Positions 1 to 6,921 of a DNA stretch of 18,397 bases are shown here, one piece after another (position 1 is the first letter of the stretch; the number at the start of each line of letters is the position of its first letter). This stretch comes from an uncultured Holosporaceae bacterium (GTDB lineage: Bacteria; Pseudomonadota; Alphaproteobacteria; RUG11792). The notes below the pieces were generated by a model. It worked only from the letters and a program-made list of their open reading frames with translations. It was not told the DNA's origin and did not search any database. The stretch lies in NCBI GenBank assembly GCA_947285985.1, contig CAMYPB010000008.1, positions 1 through 18,397 on the forward strand, given 5' to 3'. A program made the translations under genes and the position numbers.

Positions 1-12
1 AATCATTATACA

Positions 13-73
13 ATATCTCGGGGTGAGATATGACATTTTGGATACAACTTTTTTTTGTGTACGAAATGTCATG
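13..73. other. Hairpin pair upstream of rarA
   Basis: Two inverted repeats lie here. The first is ATATCTC (13-19) and GAGATAT (25-31), a perfect 7-bp stem with a GGGGT loop. The second is ATGACATTT (30-38) and AAATGTCAT (64-72), a perfect 9-bp stem. It extends through a G-U and a G-C pair to position 40/62, and then past a 2-nt bulge by TACA/TGTA (43-46/58-61). Its loop holds a run of eight T. The T run lies inside the loop rather than after the stem, so this is not a standard Rho-independent terminator. It could be the 3' end of an upstream transcript, an RNA element in the rarA leader, or a protein-binding site. The sequence alone does not decide. Confidence 0.45.
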
Positions 74-83
74 ACTCTATAGA

Positions 84-113
84 TTGTGTGATATGATATC
101 CTCATATTATAAA
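84..113 (+). promoter_or_regulatory. Possible rarA promoter
   Basis: TTGTGT (84-89) and TATAAA (108-113) are separated by 18 nt, about 20 nt upstream of the rarA ATG. The -35 matches the consensus only in its first three bases, and such A/T hexamers are common in this DNA, so the call is weak. Confidence 0.3.
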
Positions 114-133
114 TTTTTTTTTCGTGAGTTATT

Positions 134-1381
134 ATGTCATACAAATTCTTTGAAAATACAAAAAAACCACTCGCCGAAATATTGCGTCCTGTTGAGATGA
201 GTGATCTCATTGGTCAGGAAAATATAAATATTTCGTTGAATAATCTGCAGTCTCTGATATTGTGGGGACCTCCCGGATCTGGAAAAACGTCCCTCTCGAA
301 TATAATATCAAAAAATTCGGGGATACCTTCCATAAATCTTTCTGCCGTTTCGTCGTCGTCCTCTGATTTCAAGGATGTCTTCAAGATGTCTCAAAATTCG
401 AGGATAATCTTGCTCGTCGATGAAATTCATCACCTCAATAAATCTCAGCAGGATATATTTCTTCCGTATCTCGAGAATGGAAATATAATTCTCATTGGGA
501 CGACGACAGAAAATCCGTCCTTCGAATTGAGACCCGCCCTATTATCGAGGTGTAAGGTTATTATATTCAATAGGCTCTCAAATGAATCTCTCCTGAAGAT
601 AATTTCTCGGGCTGAAAAAATAATGAATAAAAAAATTCCTCTCGATGACGATGGAAAAAATTTTTTGTGTAATCTTTCGGATGGAGATGGAAGATTCCTG
701 TTGAATCGTATTGAAGAGATATACTCCCTAAATATAGACCACAATATATCGATCGATGAACTAGGAGATATAATCCATAAAAAACCGATGACATACGATA
801 AGAATAATGATTCACATTATTCATTGATAAGTGCGTTCCATAAATCTCTTCGAGGATCGGATCCAGACGCCGCACTCTATTGGTTTTCAAGGATGATAGA
901 AGGAGGAGAGGATCCAAAATATATAGGAAGACGACTCATAAGATGTGCATCCGAAGATATAGGGCTTGCTGATCCCCATGCCCTCACAATATCTTTAAAC
1001 GCGCTTGAATCCTATAAAATATTGGGATCTCCTGAGGGAGAATTATGTCTTGCTGAGGCCATAATATACGTTGCAACATGTCCAAAATCAAATGCTGTTT
1101 ACAACGCGTATAACGAATCAAGAAAATTAGCGCGTGCAACAGGATCCCTCAATCCCCCAAAACACATAATAAACGCCCCAACAAAATTTATGAAGGAACA
1201 AGGATTTTTCGAGGGATATATATATGACCATGACACAAAAGATGCGTTCTCTGGACAGAATTATTTTCCAGATGGTATGAAACGTCCCAATCTCTATATC
1301 CCAAATGAAAGAGGTTTTGAACGCGAAATAAAAAAAAGGTTGGAATGGTGGAATAATATAAGAAAAAATAAAATTACATAA
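134..1381 (+). CDS. rarA: Replication-associated recombination protein A (RarA/MgsA family AAA+ ATPase)
   Basis: This is a clamp-loader-like AAA+ ATPase that works as a tetramer at stalled replication forks and is closely related to eukaryotic WRNIP1. The Walker A motif GPPGSGKT is at residues 45-52, Walker B LLVDEIHH ends near residue 100, and the sensor motif GTTTENPSF is at 122-130. An LLSRC arginine-finger segment sits around 137-140. The C-terminal half carries the RarA-specific signature DPDAALYWFSRMIEGGEDP, followed by the RRLIRCASEDIGLADP stretch. The N-terminal PLAEILRP and IGQE motifs fit the family, so ATG 134 is accepted. The linker between IGQEN and the ATPase core is about ten residues shorter than usual, and the 415-residue total is slightly short. 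No good ribosome-binding site is visible. The gene is intact and monocistronic as far as can be seen. Confidence 0.95.
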   Translation: MSYKFFENTKKPLAEILRPVEMSDLIGQENINISLNNLQSLILWGPPGSGKTSLSNIISKNSGIPSINLSAVSSSSSDFKDVFKMSQNSRIILLVDEIHHLNKSQQDIFLPYLENGNIILIGTTTENPSFELRPALLSRCKVIIFNRLSNESLLKIISRAEKIMNKKIPLDDDGKNFLCNLSDGDGRFLLNRIEEIYSLNIDHNISIDELGDIIHKKPMTYDKNNDSHYSLISAFHKSLRGSDPDAALYWFSRMIEGGEDPKYIGRRLIRCASEDIGLADPHALTISLNALESYKILGSPEGELCLAEAIIYVATCPKSNAVYNAYNESRKLARATGSLNPPKHIINAPTKFMKEQGFFEGYIYDHDTKDAFSGQNYFPDGMKRPNLYIPNERGFEREIKKRLEWWNNIRKNKIT

Positions 1382-1390
1382 TTTTTCTAG

Positions 1391-1420
1391 TTGACAAAAT
1401 TATATTATTGGATATATACT
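1391..1420 (+). promoter_or_regulatory. Strong sigma-70 type promoter for the secreted-protein trio
   Basis: TTGACA (1391-1396) and TATACT (1415-1420) are separated by 18 nt: a perfect -35 box and a 5/6 match to the -10 consensus. The promoter lies between the rarA stop (1381) and the first small secreted gene (ATG 1453), giving a leader of about 25 nt. It is the most consensus-like promoter in the window. Confidence 0.75.
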
Positions 1421-1452
1421 TCATGTTATATTGAATATATTGGAGTATATTA

Positions 1453-1716
1453 ATGAATAATTTGTTTAGATATATAGTATTATCTCTATCATTATTTTAT
1501 ATAGGTGAAGTATATTCATCAGATAACAATATCGAAAATTATGGTTGTTTGAATGTTAATCCCGTGGAATTTAATAAGGAAGTCGAACGTCCAAAACCTC
1601 CTTTAAACCAGAGAGTTTTTGATTGGAATGAAAATACTGACAATAAGGAACAGCAGGATATTGTCGTAGAAAATTATCTGCGTCGCAGTTGTTCTATGGA
1701 AAATATGTTTTTTTGA
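1453..1716 (+). CDS. Small secreted protein of unknown function, trio member 1
   Basis: This 87-residue protein was not recognised. Residues 1-22 form a Sec-type signal peptide: a short basic start (MNNLFR), a hydrophobic core and a cleavable-looking VYSS end. That points to export to the periplasm or beyond. The mature part is about 65 residues, hydrophilic and Asn/Glu-rich, with two Cys. Its C-terminus VENYLRRSCSMEN resembles VKNLLRLQNSYSMEN in the next gene, so the two may share a C-terminal module. GGAG (1442-1445) stands 7 nt before the ATG and supports the start. It is the first gene of a three-gene run downstream of a strong promoter. It is most likely a lineage-specific exported protein; an effector role would be speculation. 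Confidence 0.75.
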   Translation: MNNLFRYIVLSLSLFYIGEVYSSDNNIENYGCLNVNPVEFNKEVERPKPPLNQRVFDWNENTDNKEQQDIVVENYLRRSCSMENMFF

Positions 1717-1752
1717 TTTTAAAAAAATTTATTATTTATGGAGATTATTAAA

Positions 1753-2076
1753 ATGAAAGGTTTATTATTTGCAACATTATTATTGAGTTTTTCAGTAGTG
1801 AATTTCGATGTGAATTCTATGGATAACCCTTGGATATCGTCAACGGATTCTGATGACATAAGTATTCCGGAAAGTGATGGAATTTTTATGGGAATATTCA
1901 ATAGGCCTCCTGCTGAAATTGCGCGCTCTTTACCACGCCCAATTAATCCTGATGTAAAGAATTTATTAAGACTGCAGAATTCATACTCTATGGAGAATAT
2001 CAATAGCATATTATCGCGAAATCAAAGTAATCTCATTACACCATCCAACTCTTATACCAATTTTCACGGAGAATAA
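1753..2076 (+). CDS. Small secreted protein of unknown function, trio member 2
   Basis: This 107-residue exported protein was not recognised. The frame is open from an ATG at 1738, but the ATG at 1753 is preferred. GGAG at 1740-1743 stands 9 nt before it, and the start then matches the first residues of the third trio gene. The signal peptide MKGLLFATLLLSFSVVNF is nearly identical to MKNLLFATLLFSFSAVNF in trio member 3, at both DNA and protein level, while the mature parts differ. The C-terminal VKNLLRLQNSYSMEN resembles the C-terminus of trio member 1. The mature region is rich in Ser, Asn, Pro and acidic residues and has no Cys. It lies 36 nt after trio member 1 and 10 nt before trio member 3, so co-transcription is likely. 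Confidence 0.75.
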   Translation: MKGLLFATLLLSFSVVNFDVNSMDNPWISSTDSDDISIPESDGIFMGIFNRPPAEIARSLPRPINPDVKNLLRLQNSYSMENINSILSRNQSNLITPSNSYTNFHGE

Positions 2077-2086
2077 TACTATAAAT

Positions 2087-2368
2087 ATGAAAAATTTATT
2101 ATTTGCAACATTATTGTTTAGTTTTTCGGCAGTGAATTTTGAGGGCATGTCAAATGAGGATGCAGGACTTCGTTATTTTTTGATTACTGACAATCCAGAT
2201 TCTGCCATCTTCGAATTGTCAGGGGACGGTACAATAATACGTGATTTCACAAGGGAGGAATTCCATAGAATGTTTCCCAGTTTAGAATACGACAATTCCT
2301 CGGATAATTCAGAACCTGAAGCTTATGACAACAAAAATAATGGGTTCAGCCTATCAATAAGGCAGTGA
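2087..2368 (+). CDS. Small secreted protein of unknown function, trio member 3
   Basis: This 93-residue exported protein was not recognised. Its signal peptide, MKNLLFATLLFSFSAVNF, is almost a copy of that of trio member 2, which suggests tandem duplication followed by divergence of the mature part. The mature region is acidic (DNPDSAIFELSGDG, then REEFHRMFPS) and ends in a hydrophilic Asn/Ser-rich tail. The nearest GGAG (2068-2071) lies inside the end of the preceding gene, 15 nt from the ATG, so translation may be coupled to that gene. The stop is only 3 bp from the stop of the convergent membrane-protein gene, with no terminator hairpin visible between them. Confidence 0.72.
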   Translation: MKNLLFATLLFSFSAVNFEGMSNEDAGLRYFLITDNPDSAIFELSGDGTIIRDFTREEFHRMFPSLEYDNSSDNSEPEAYDNKNNGFSLSIRQ

Positions 2369-2371
2369 TTT

Positions 2372-2656
2372 TCACAAGATCTTTGCTTTATAACTCTTTG
2401 CCTTAGTGATCGCAGGAATTGAAGGGACCCTAATTTTTGCCTTCAATTTTCCTGCCTGTTTATCGAATATTCTTTCAACAACTAATTTTGTTTTATCTAA
2501 TTTTTCAGAAGGGTGTCTGATTTCGTTGTCATTTCGTTGAGGAATGTTATTCAAAGATTTCTCGCAGTATGAATATCCTATGAGAGTCCCCGCAACAAAA
2601 AATAACATAACACTCAAACATACAACAAATATGAACATCCATCTCTTAAGAATCAT
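2372..2656 (-). CDS. Small single-pass membrane protein translationally coupled to murC
   Basis: This 94-residue protein was not recognised. It has one N-terminal membrane segment (about residues 6-28) after a short basic start MILKRW, followed by a Lys-rich basic tail (for example KLKAKIRVP and ITKAKSYKAKIL). That predicts an inner-membrane anchor with a short basic domain on the other side. The ATG overlaps the murC TGA as ATGA, and AGGGG stands just upstream inside murC, so it is probably translated along with murC. In many alphaproteobacteria murB, ddl and ftsQ follow murC, and this protein occupies that place. It has the FtsQ-like pattern of one N-terminal anchor, but it is far too short for FtsQ and no POTRA domain is visible. 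A wall or division role is suggested only by position. Confidence 0.65.
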   Translation of the reverse strand: MILKRWMFIFVVCLSVMLFFVAGTLIGYSYCEKSLNNIPQRNDNEIRHPSEKLDKTKLVVERIFDKQAGKLKAKIRVPSIPAITKAKSYKAKIL

Positions 2657-4062
2657 CTATCCCCTATACGTTCAACAATATTTCGCGCCCATCTGCTGAT
2701 ATTTCCAGCTCCTAGGAATAGTATAACATCTTTGTCACAAATTTTATGCGTATTTATTAAATCTTTTATAAAATATTCAATATCTTCCTCGTTCTCAACA
2801 TAGAAGGCATCCTCTTTTTTTATTTCTTTTATTGCATTGAACAAATCCTGTGATGAAATTTTTCCAGAATCTTTATCATCGGCCTTATAAACTGGGGCGA
2901 TCGCAACGATATCAGAAATTGCGAGGCTATTCACGAATCCATCGAATAGATTGTTTAGACGCGTGAATCGATGGGGTTGACATATAGCGACAATTTTTCC
3001 ATCTGATTTATATTGTTTTGCTGCATTTAAAACGGATCTTATTTCTGTTGGGTGGTGCGCATAATCATCGATGATTTGTATACCATTGATCTTCCCAATT
3101 TTCGTGAATCTTCGATTGACTCCTTGAAAATTCTTGAGTGTAGATTTTATTGTATCCTCAGATATATTGAGTTCAAAAGACATAGCGATAGATGCCAGAG
3201 TATTCTTTATATTGTGATCTCCAAGGATTGGAACTTCGACATCTTTTATGTATAACTCATTGTTCAGCATAACATCGAATTTTGTTGTATCATCAAATTT
3301 TCTGATATTCGATGCCCTGAACATAGCATCCTCTTTCTCGATGGAATATGTTATGATACGACGATCGAGTGTGTCCTTTATGATATCACAGACATTCTCA
3401 TCATCAATACACACAATTCCACATCCATAAAATGGTAAATTTTTGATAAATTTTTTGAAAGCTAATTTCAAATTTTCGAAGGATCCATAATGATTGATAT
3501 GTTCATGATCAATATTCGTGATTATCCCAATATACGGAAAAAATTCAACGAAACTCCCATCAGATTCGTCTGACTCGATCACAGCCCAATCCCCCTTTCC
3601 AAGTTTCGCATTTGTCTGGTATGAATTTATGACGCCCCCATTCACGATTGTTGGATAGAATGAACTCATTTCTAAGAGGGACGCACACAATGATGTCACA
3701 GTCGTCTTTCCGTGAGATCCCGCGACAACAACAGATTTTTTGAAGCGAACGATTTGGGATAACATCTCAGCCCTCGATAAAACAGGAATCTTATGAGATT
3801 TTGCGTATAATATCTCGGGATTATCGTCTTTTATCGCAGAGGAATACACAACAACATCCGCATTCCCAACATTTTTCTGATCATGACCTATGAAAACTTG
3901 TATGCCAAGTTTTTCAAGTCTCTCAAGATTTTGGGAATACGATCTATCACTCCCCTTCACAATATAACCCAAAGAATGAAGGATCTCCGCGAGTCCACTC
4001 ACTCCTATCCCCCCAAGTCCTATAAAATGGATTATTTTATTATTCTCACAAACTGCAAACAT
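2653..4062 (-). CDS. murC: UDP-N-acetylmuramate--L-alanine ligase (MurC)
   Basis: MurC is the cytoplasmic Mur ligase that adds L-alanine to UDP-MurNAc using ATP, the first step of the peptidoglycan stem peptide. Visible motifs are the UDP-binding loop GLGGIGVSGLA (15-25), the ATP loop VAGSHGKTT (113-121), ESDESDGSF (163-171) and NIDHEHINHY (183-192). The Mur ligase GDHNIKNTLA is at 281-290, and DDYAHHPTEIRS is at 332-343. The longest frame begins at a TTG (4092), but the ATG at 4062 is chosen because a purine-rich stretch (AGAGAGAAAG) precedes it and the extra ten residues are not family-like. The length of 469 residues is normal. It lies 107 nt downstream of murG on the same strand, and its stop overlaps the start of the small membrane-protein gene. 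ftsW, murB and ddl are not adjacent. Confidence 0.96.
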   Translation of the reverse strand: MFAVCENNKIIHFIGLGGIGVSGLAEILHSLGYIVKGSDRSYSQNLERLEKLGIQVFIGHDQKNVGNADVVVYSSAIKDDNPEILYAKSHKIPVLSRAEMLSQIVRFKKSVVVAGSHGKTTVTSLCASLLEMSSFYPTIVNGGVINSYQTNAKLGKGDWAVIESDESDGSFVEFFPYIGIITNIDHEHINHYGSFENLKLAFKKFIKNLPFYGCGIVCIDDENVCDIIKDTLDRRIITYSIEKEDAMFRASNIRKFDDTTKFDVMLNNELYIKDVEVPILGDHNIKNTLASIAMSFELNISEDTIKSTLKNFQGVNRRFTKIGKINGIQIIDDYAHHPTEIRSVLNAAKQYKSDGKIVAICQPHRFTRLNNLFDGFVNSLAISDIVAIAPVYKADDKDSGKISSQDLFNAIKEIKKEDAFYVENEEDIEYFIKDLINTHKICDKDVILFLGAGNISRWARNIVERIGDR

Positions 4063-4169
4063 TTTCTTTCTCTCTCTTTTTAAATTAAACAATTGTCATA
4101 GATATCAAACAGTATACAACATTTCTCCATATATTCGTCCATTCCATACACAAAAAAAAATGAAATAAT

Positions 4170-5213
4170 TTATAATGATTTCAAAATCTCTTCGACAATA
4201 CGATCCGTCGTGTTCCCCTTGCATACACTTTTCATTTTGTTTGAAATTTCGAATAATTTATCTGAATTTTGGAACAAATTTGATATACTTCTAGATAATT
4301 CCTTCACATTGATATTATTTTCATCGAATACGATGGAATACCCTCTGTCTTCCATAAATTTTGCATTAAATTTTTGATCTCCATTTATAGATTTTGAATA
4401 TGGAATCAAGATAGAAGGTCTCTTGAAACCAATGATCTCGAAAATACTCGATGATCCTGAGCGTGATATAACAATTGAAACATCCTGATATATTTCGTCC
4501 ATATTATTGAAAAAACTTTTGACATCATATTTTATTCCGGATTTATCGTATTTTTTCATAACATTTTCTATATCTGATTCACGAGATTGATGATATACGA
4601 AAATCTCACGTTTCAAATCATCCTCTAGATGACATATAGAATCCGCGATAATATCAGACATGATCGACGCCCCTTGGCTCCCTCCAATAATCAATATTTT
4701 TTTTGTATGATTATACATTATATTATTGTATATACCATCATATCTCGTTGGATTTCCAATATTGATATATTTTTTATTACTTGATATACTATAGAATGAT
4801 GTTATAACTTCCCTCGCGAATTTCGAGAGTAATCTATTTGCCTTCCCAAGATTCGCATTCTGTTCGTGTATTATCGTTTTTATTCCAAGGATTTGCCCCG
4901 CAAAAACGAGGGGAATAGATGGATATCCTCCAAAACCCATTATAAAAAGTGGACGTTCATGAAATAATAAATAAAATATCCCCCGCATAATATTGAGGAT
5001 AAGGGAGATATATAATAGAATTCTACTACTCGTTATTGTATTGTATACTATTGAATTCTTAGAATAATCTCCTAAATACTTGACACCTCTTCTATCCGTT
5101 GAAAAACATACATCATAACCCATAGATGACAATTTTTTCGCAATAGAAATCGCAGGGAAAACATGTCCTCCTGTTCCCCCCGCACATAATATTATTCTCT
5201 TTGTTTTCGACAT
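4170..5213 (-). CDS. murG: UDP-GlcNAc:undecaprenyl-PP-MurNAc-pentapeptide GlcNAc transferase (MurG)
   Basis: MurG is a peripheral inner-membrane glycosyltransferase (GT28, GT-B fold) that converts lipid I to lipid II. The glycine-rich loop GGTGGHVFP is at 12-20, GFGGYPS at 93-99 and HEQNANLGKANR at 116-127. GGSQGA is at 177-182, and the donor-binding segment SRSGSSSIFE is at 250-259, where most MurG proteins have RSGA..VAE. Residues 278-285 give GDQKFNAK in place of the usual DDHQ..NA motif. The protein is 347 residues, within the normal range. ATG 5213 begins MSKTKRIILCAGGTGG, as expected, though no clear ribosome-binding site precedes it. It is upstream of murC in transcription order and probably co-transcribed, a remnant of the dcw cluster order murG-murC. 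Confidence 0.95.
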   Translation of the reverse strand: MSKTKRIILCAGGTGGHVFPAISIAKKLSSMGYDVCFSTDRRGVKYLGDYSKNSIVYNTITSSRILLYISLILNIMRGIFYLLFHERPLFIMGFGGYPSIPLVFAGQILGIKTIIHEQNANLGKANRLLSKFAREVITSFYSISSNKKYINIGNPTRYDGIYNNIMYNHTKKILIIGGSQGASIMSDIIADSICHLEDDLKREIFVYHQSRESDIENVMKKYDKSGIKYDVKSFFNNMDEIYQDVSIVISRSGSSSIFEIIGFKRPSILIPYSKSINGDQKFNAKFMEDRGYSIVFDENNINVKELSRSISNLFQNSDKLFEISNKMKSVCKGNTTDRIVEEILKSL

Positions 5214-5325
5214 ATAATACGTTGTAAGATTTATGATAAACTATACGAACAATTCTACATATAAAAATATTTTTTACAAATTTTTCTTATACATATGATA
5301 TACGAAGAATTCTTTATACAAACTG

Positions 5326-5343
5326 TGTTGTCGTTTTACAACA
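5326..5343. repeat. Perfect inverted repeat between murG and pal
   Basis: TGTTGT (5326-5331), a 6-nt CGTTTT loop and ACAACA (5338-5343) form a perfect 6-bp inverted repeat in the 245-bp divergent region between murG and pal. It has no T run, so it is not a terminator. It could be an operator for either promoter or a chance palindrome. The rest of this intergenic stretch is A/T-rich, and no convincing promoter could be chosen in it for either gene. Confidence 0.35.
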
Positions 5344-5458
5344 ACATAGAATTTTCTTCATGTCGTGGATCAACATTATGTATTTGATTATCCCACAAAT
5401 TTTTGATAACCTGATTACATAAAGTTTGTTTTATTTTTATAAAAAAAGGACGATAAAA

Positions 5459-5920
5459 ATGAACGCGAAAGTATTAGGGTTGATCTCAAGCGTTGCAATT
5501 TTCATGGCAGCTTGTTCAAACACATGTAAAGTTGATGGAAATGGACAGAATGGATCAGTTGTTCCAGGAAGTGCAGAAGACTTCAAAACAAATGTTCCAG
5601 ACACAGTTTATTTCTATTTTGATTCCGCAAAATTGTCTGACTCAGCAAAATCTCGCTTGAAGGCTCAAGCTGACTGGCTCAAGACATATTCCTCAACAAA
5701 AGCAACAGTTGAAGGACACACAGACGTTCGTGGAACAGCAGAATACAACATGGCTCTTGGAACATCCCGTGCGGATTCCGCAATGAAAGAACTCGTCAAT
5801 AACGGAGTTGCAAAAGACAGATTGACAGTCGTTTCATACGGAAAAGAAAGAGTTGTTGACACAGGAACAACAGAAGAAGCACACGCAAAGAACCGTCGCG
5901 CTGTGACAGTTGTTGAATAA
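5459..5920 (+). CDS. pal: Peptidoglycan-associated lipoprotein Pal (OmpA-like)
   Basis: Pal is an outer-membrane lipoprotein that binds diaminopimelate-type peptidoglycan and works with Tol proteins in envelope constriction at division. Residues 1-18 are a lipoprotein signal peptide ending FMAAC, with Cys19 as the lipidated residue. The OmpA_C domain runs from about residue 49 to 153. It contains YFYFDSAKL, GHTDVRGTAEYN (86-97) and NRRAVTVV (145-152). Asp89 and Arg104 sit at the spacing of the two residues that grip diaminopimelate in this family. The longest frame starts at a TTG (5426), but ATG 5459 with AAGGA 8 nt upstream gives the proper signal peptide. The 153-residue length is normal. 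No tolB is adjacent, so the usual tol-pal order is broken here. Confidence 0.94.
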   Translation: MNAKVLGLISSVAIFMAACSNTCKVDGNGQNGSVVPGSAEDFKTNVPDTVYFYFDSAKLSDSAKSRLKAQADWLKTYSSTKATVEGHTDVRGTAEYNMALGTSRADSAMKELVNNGVAKDRLTVVSYGKERVVDTGTTEEAHAKNRRAVTVVE

Positions 5921-5943
5921 TTCCTTTTCAATAACTTCTAGAT

Positions 5944-5957
5944 ATTTCTTCGGAAAT
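5944..5957 (+). terminator. Short cUUCGg hairpin after pal
   Basis: ATTTC (5944-5948), TTCG and GAAAT (5953-5957) form a 5-bp stem closed by a cUUCGg tetraloop, an unusually stable loop type, 23 nt after the pal stop. No T run follows, so termination would be weak. It may instead protect the pal mRNA 3' end. Confidence 0.35.
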
Positions 5958-6024
5958 TCGAAAAATATTGACCCTGAACATTTTGTTTGGGGTCTTTGTT
6001 GTTTTGTGTGGATCAATCAATTTT

Positions 6025-6354
6025 ATGAAACTTTACAATAAGTTTGTTGGAATTCCAAATAGAATAAAATTTATATCAAAAATATCGTTTTTGTTGTTTA
6101 TTTTAATGTATTTCTTTTTTCATGCAATAACAGGAGAAAATGGATTTCGTTCGTATCTCGTTATAAAAAAGAAGGTTGATGAACAAACTAAAATTTTAGA
6201 TAATTTGAAGAAAGAGAGGGATTCTCTTGAGAGACGTGTCAAACTTCTGAGTAATGATTCTCTCGATAGGGATATTCTTGAGGAGAGATGTCGAATTGTC
6301 CTCAATCTCGCGATGCCTGATGATATTATTATAAAAGAAAATACTATACAATAA
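6025..6354 (+). CDS. ftsB: Cell division protein FtsB / septum formation initiator (DivIC family)
   Basis: FtsB is a small bitopic protein of the FtsQLB divisome subcomplex, which helps activate septal wall synthesis. A single membrane helix spans about residues 16-32. It is followed by the GENG turn common before the helix in this family, a heptad-like coiled coil (about 44-76) and the alphaproteobacterial signature RVKLLSNDSLDRDILEERCR (71-90). The end DDIIIK corresponds to the usual DELVI-like tail. The frame is open from a TTG at 5968, but ATG 6025 is preferred because it gives a short basic cytoplasmic tail and one membrane helix. The 109-residue length fits. It follows pal and precedes an exported protein gene and aspS. 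Family assignment rests on these motifs, not on context. Confidence 0.88.
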   Translation: MKLYNKFVGIPNRIKFISKISFLLFILMYFFFHAITGENGFRSYLVIKKKVDEQTKILDNLKKERDSLERRVKLLSNDSLDRDILEERCRIVLNLAMPDDIIIKENTIQ

Positions 6355-6434
6355 ATTTCACAATATTGACTTTTTATATATTATATGTGAACATATATAT
6401 ATGGAATGTTATTTTCGAGCTTTGGGGAAATATT

Positions 6435-6809
6435 ATGAAAACATCGATAAAAAAAATATTTATTCGTGGAATATCTTGCGCGTTGATTATTGCGATGAAC
6501 AACGTGTCATTCGGAAATGCAGATCAACAAAATCAGAATAATAATATTGTGAATGGGAGTGTTGATCAGGCCACCCTCCTTCAACAGATCTTCGATTTCA
6601 TGAAGGAACATGCTGCCTGCTTCCAAGATAAAGATAAAATAAATGACAATATTTCTGAAACAAACCTTTTGCAAAAAATTTTTGATATTATCAAGATGCA
6701 CGAACCTTGTCTCTTGAAAGATAAACAAAAACAAATTGATCAAAATAATCCGCAAAAGGAAAATGTTGAGAAAAAAGAACAAGTCGAATTATCGCAGAAT
6801 ACACAATAA
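6435..6809 (+). CDS. Small exported protein with internal 30-residue duplication
   Basis: This 124-residue protein was not recognised. The frame is open from a TTG at 6366, but the ATG at 6435 is chosen: GGGGA (6424-6428) stands 6 nt upstream and a normal signal peptide follows (MKTSIKKIF, a hydrophobic core, then a likely cut near VSFGNA at 24-29). The mature part contains two related units. Residues 46-68 (ATLLQQIFDFMKEHAACFQDKDK) match 76-98 with a 30-residue offset: TNLLQKIFDIIKMHEPCLLKDKQ. Each carries one Cys (62 and 92), so a disulfide between units is possible in the periplasm. The tail is Gln/Asn/Lys/Glu-rich and probably disordered. It lies 80 nt after ftsB and 112 nt before aspS. 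Confidence 0.7.
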   Translation: MKTSIKKIFIRGISCALIIAMNNVSFGNADQQNQNNNIVNGSVDQATLLQQIFDFMKEHAACFQDKDKINDNISETNLLQKIFDIIKMHEPCLLKDKQKQIDQNNPQKENVEKKEQVELSQNTQ

Positions 6810-6921
6810 ATTTTATCGTAATTTTAGATTTTTATGTATGGGCAAAAAAATTTCGTGAACTAAATTTTGATTTGCGCTACCATATTATAAATATTATGAG
6901 ATTAATTTAAGATGAGTTAAA

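Noticed and set aside
1..133. tRNA, tmRNA or 4.5S RNA gene in the left intergenic region
   Set aside because: No T-loop GTTCGA/GTTCAA motif, no CCA end and no cloverleaf arms were seen. Only the two hairpins are supported.
2372..2656. Truncated FtsQ
   Set aside because: It shares only a single N-terminal membrane helix with FtsQ. It is much shorter, no POTRA-like region is visible, and the frame and start are intact, so I left it unnamed.
5968..6024. N-terminal extension of ftsB from a TTG start
   Set aside because: It would add a second hydrophobic stretch before the basic tail, unlike the family. ATG 6025 gives the normal single-pass layout.
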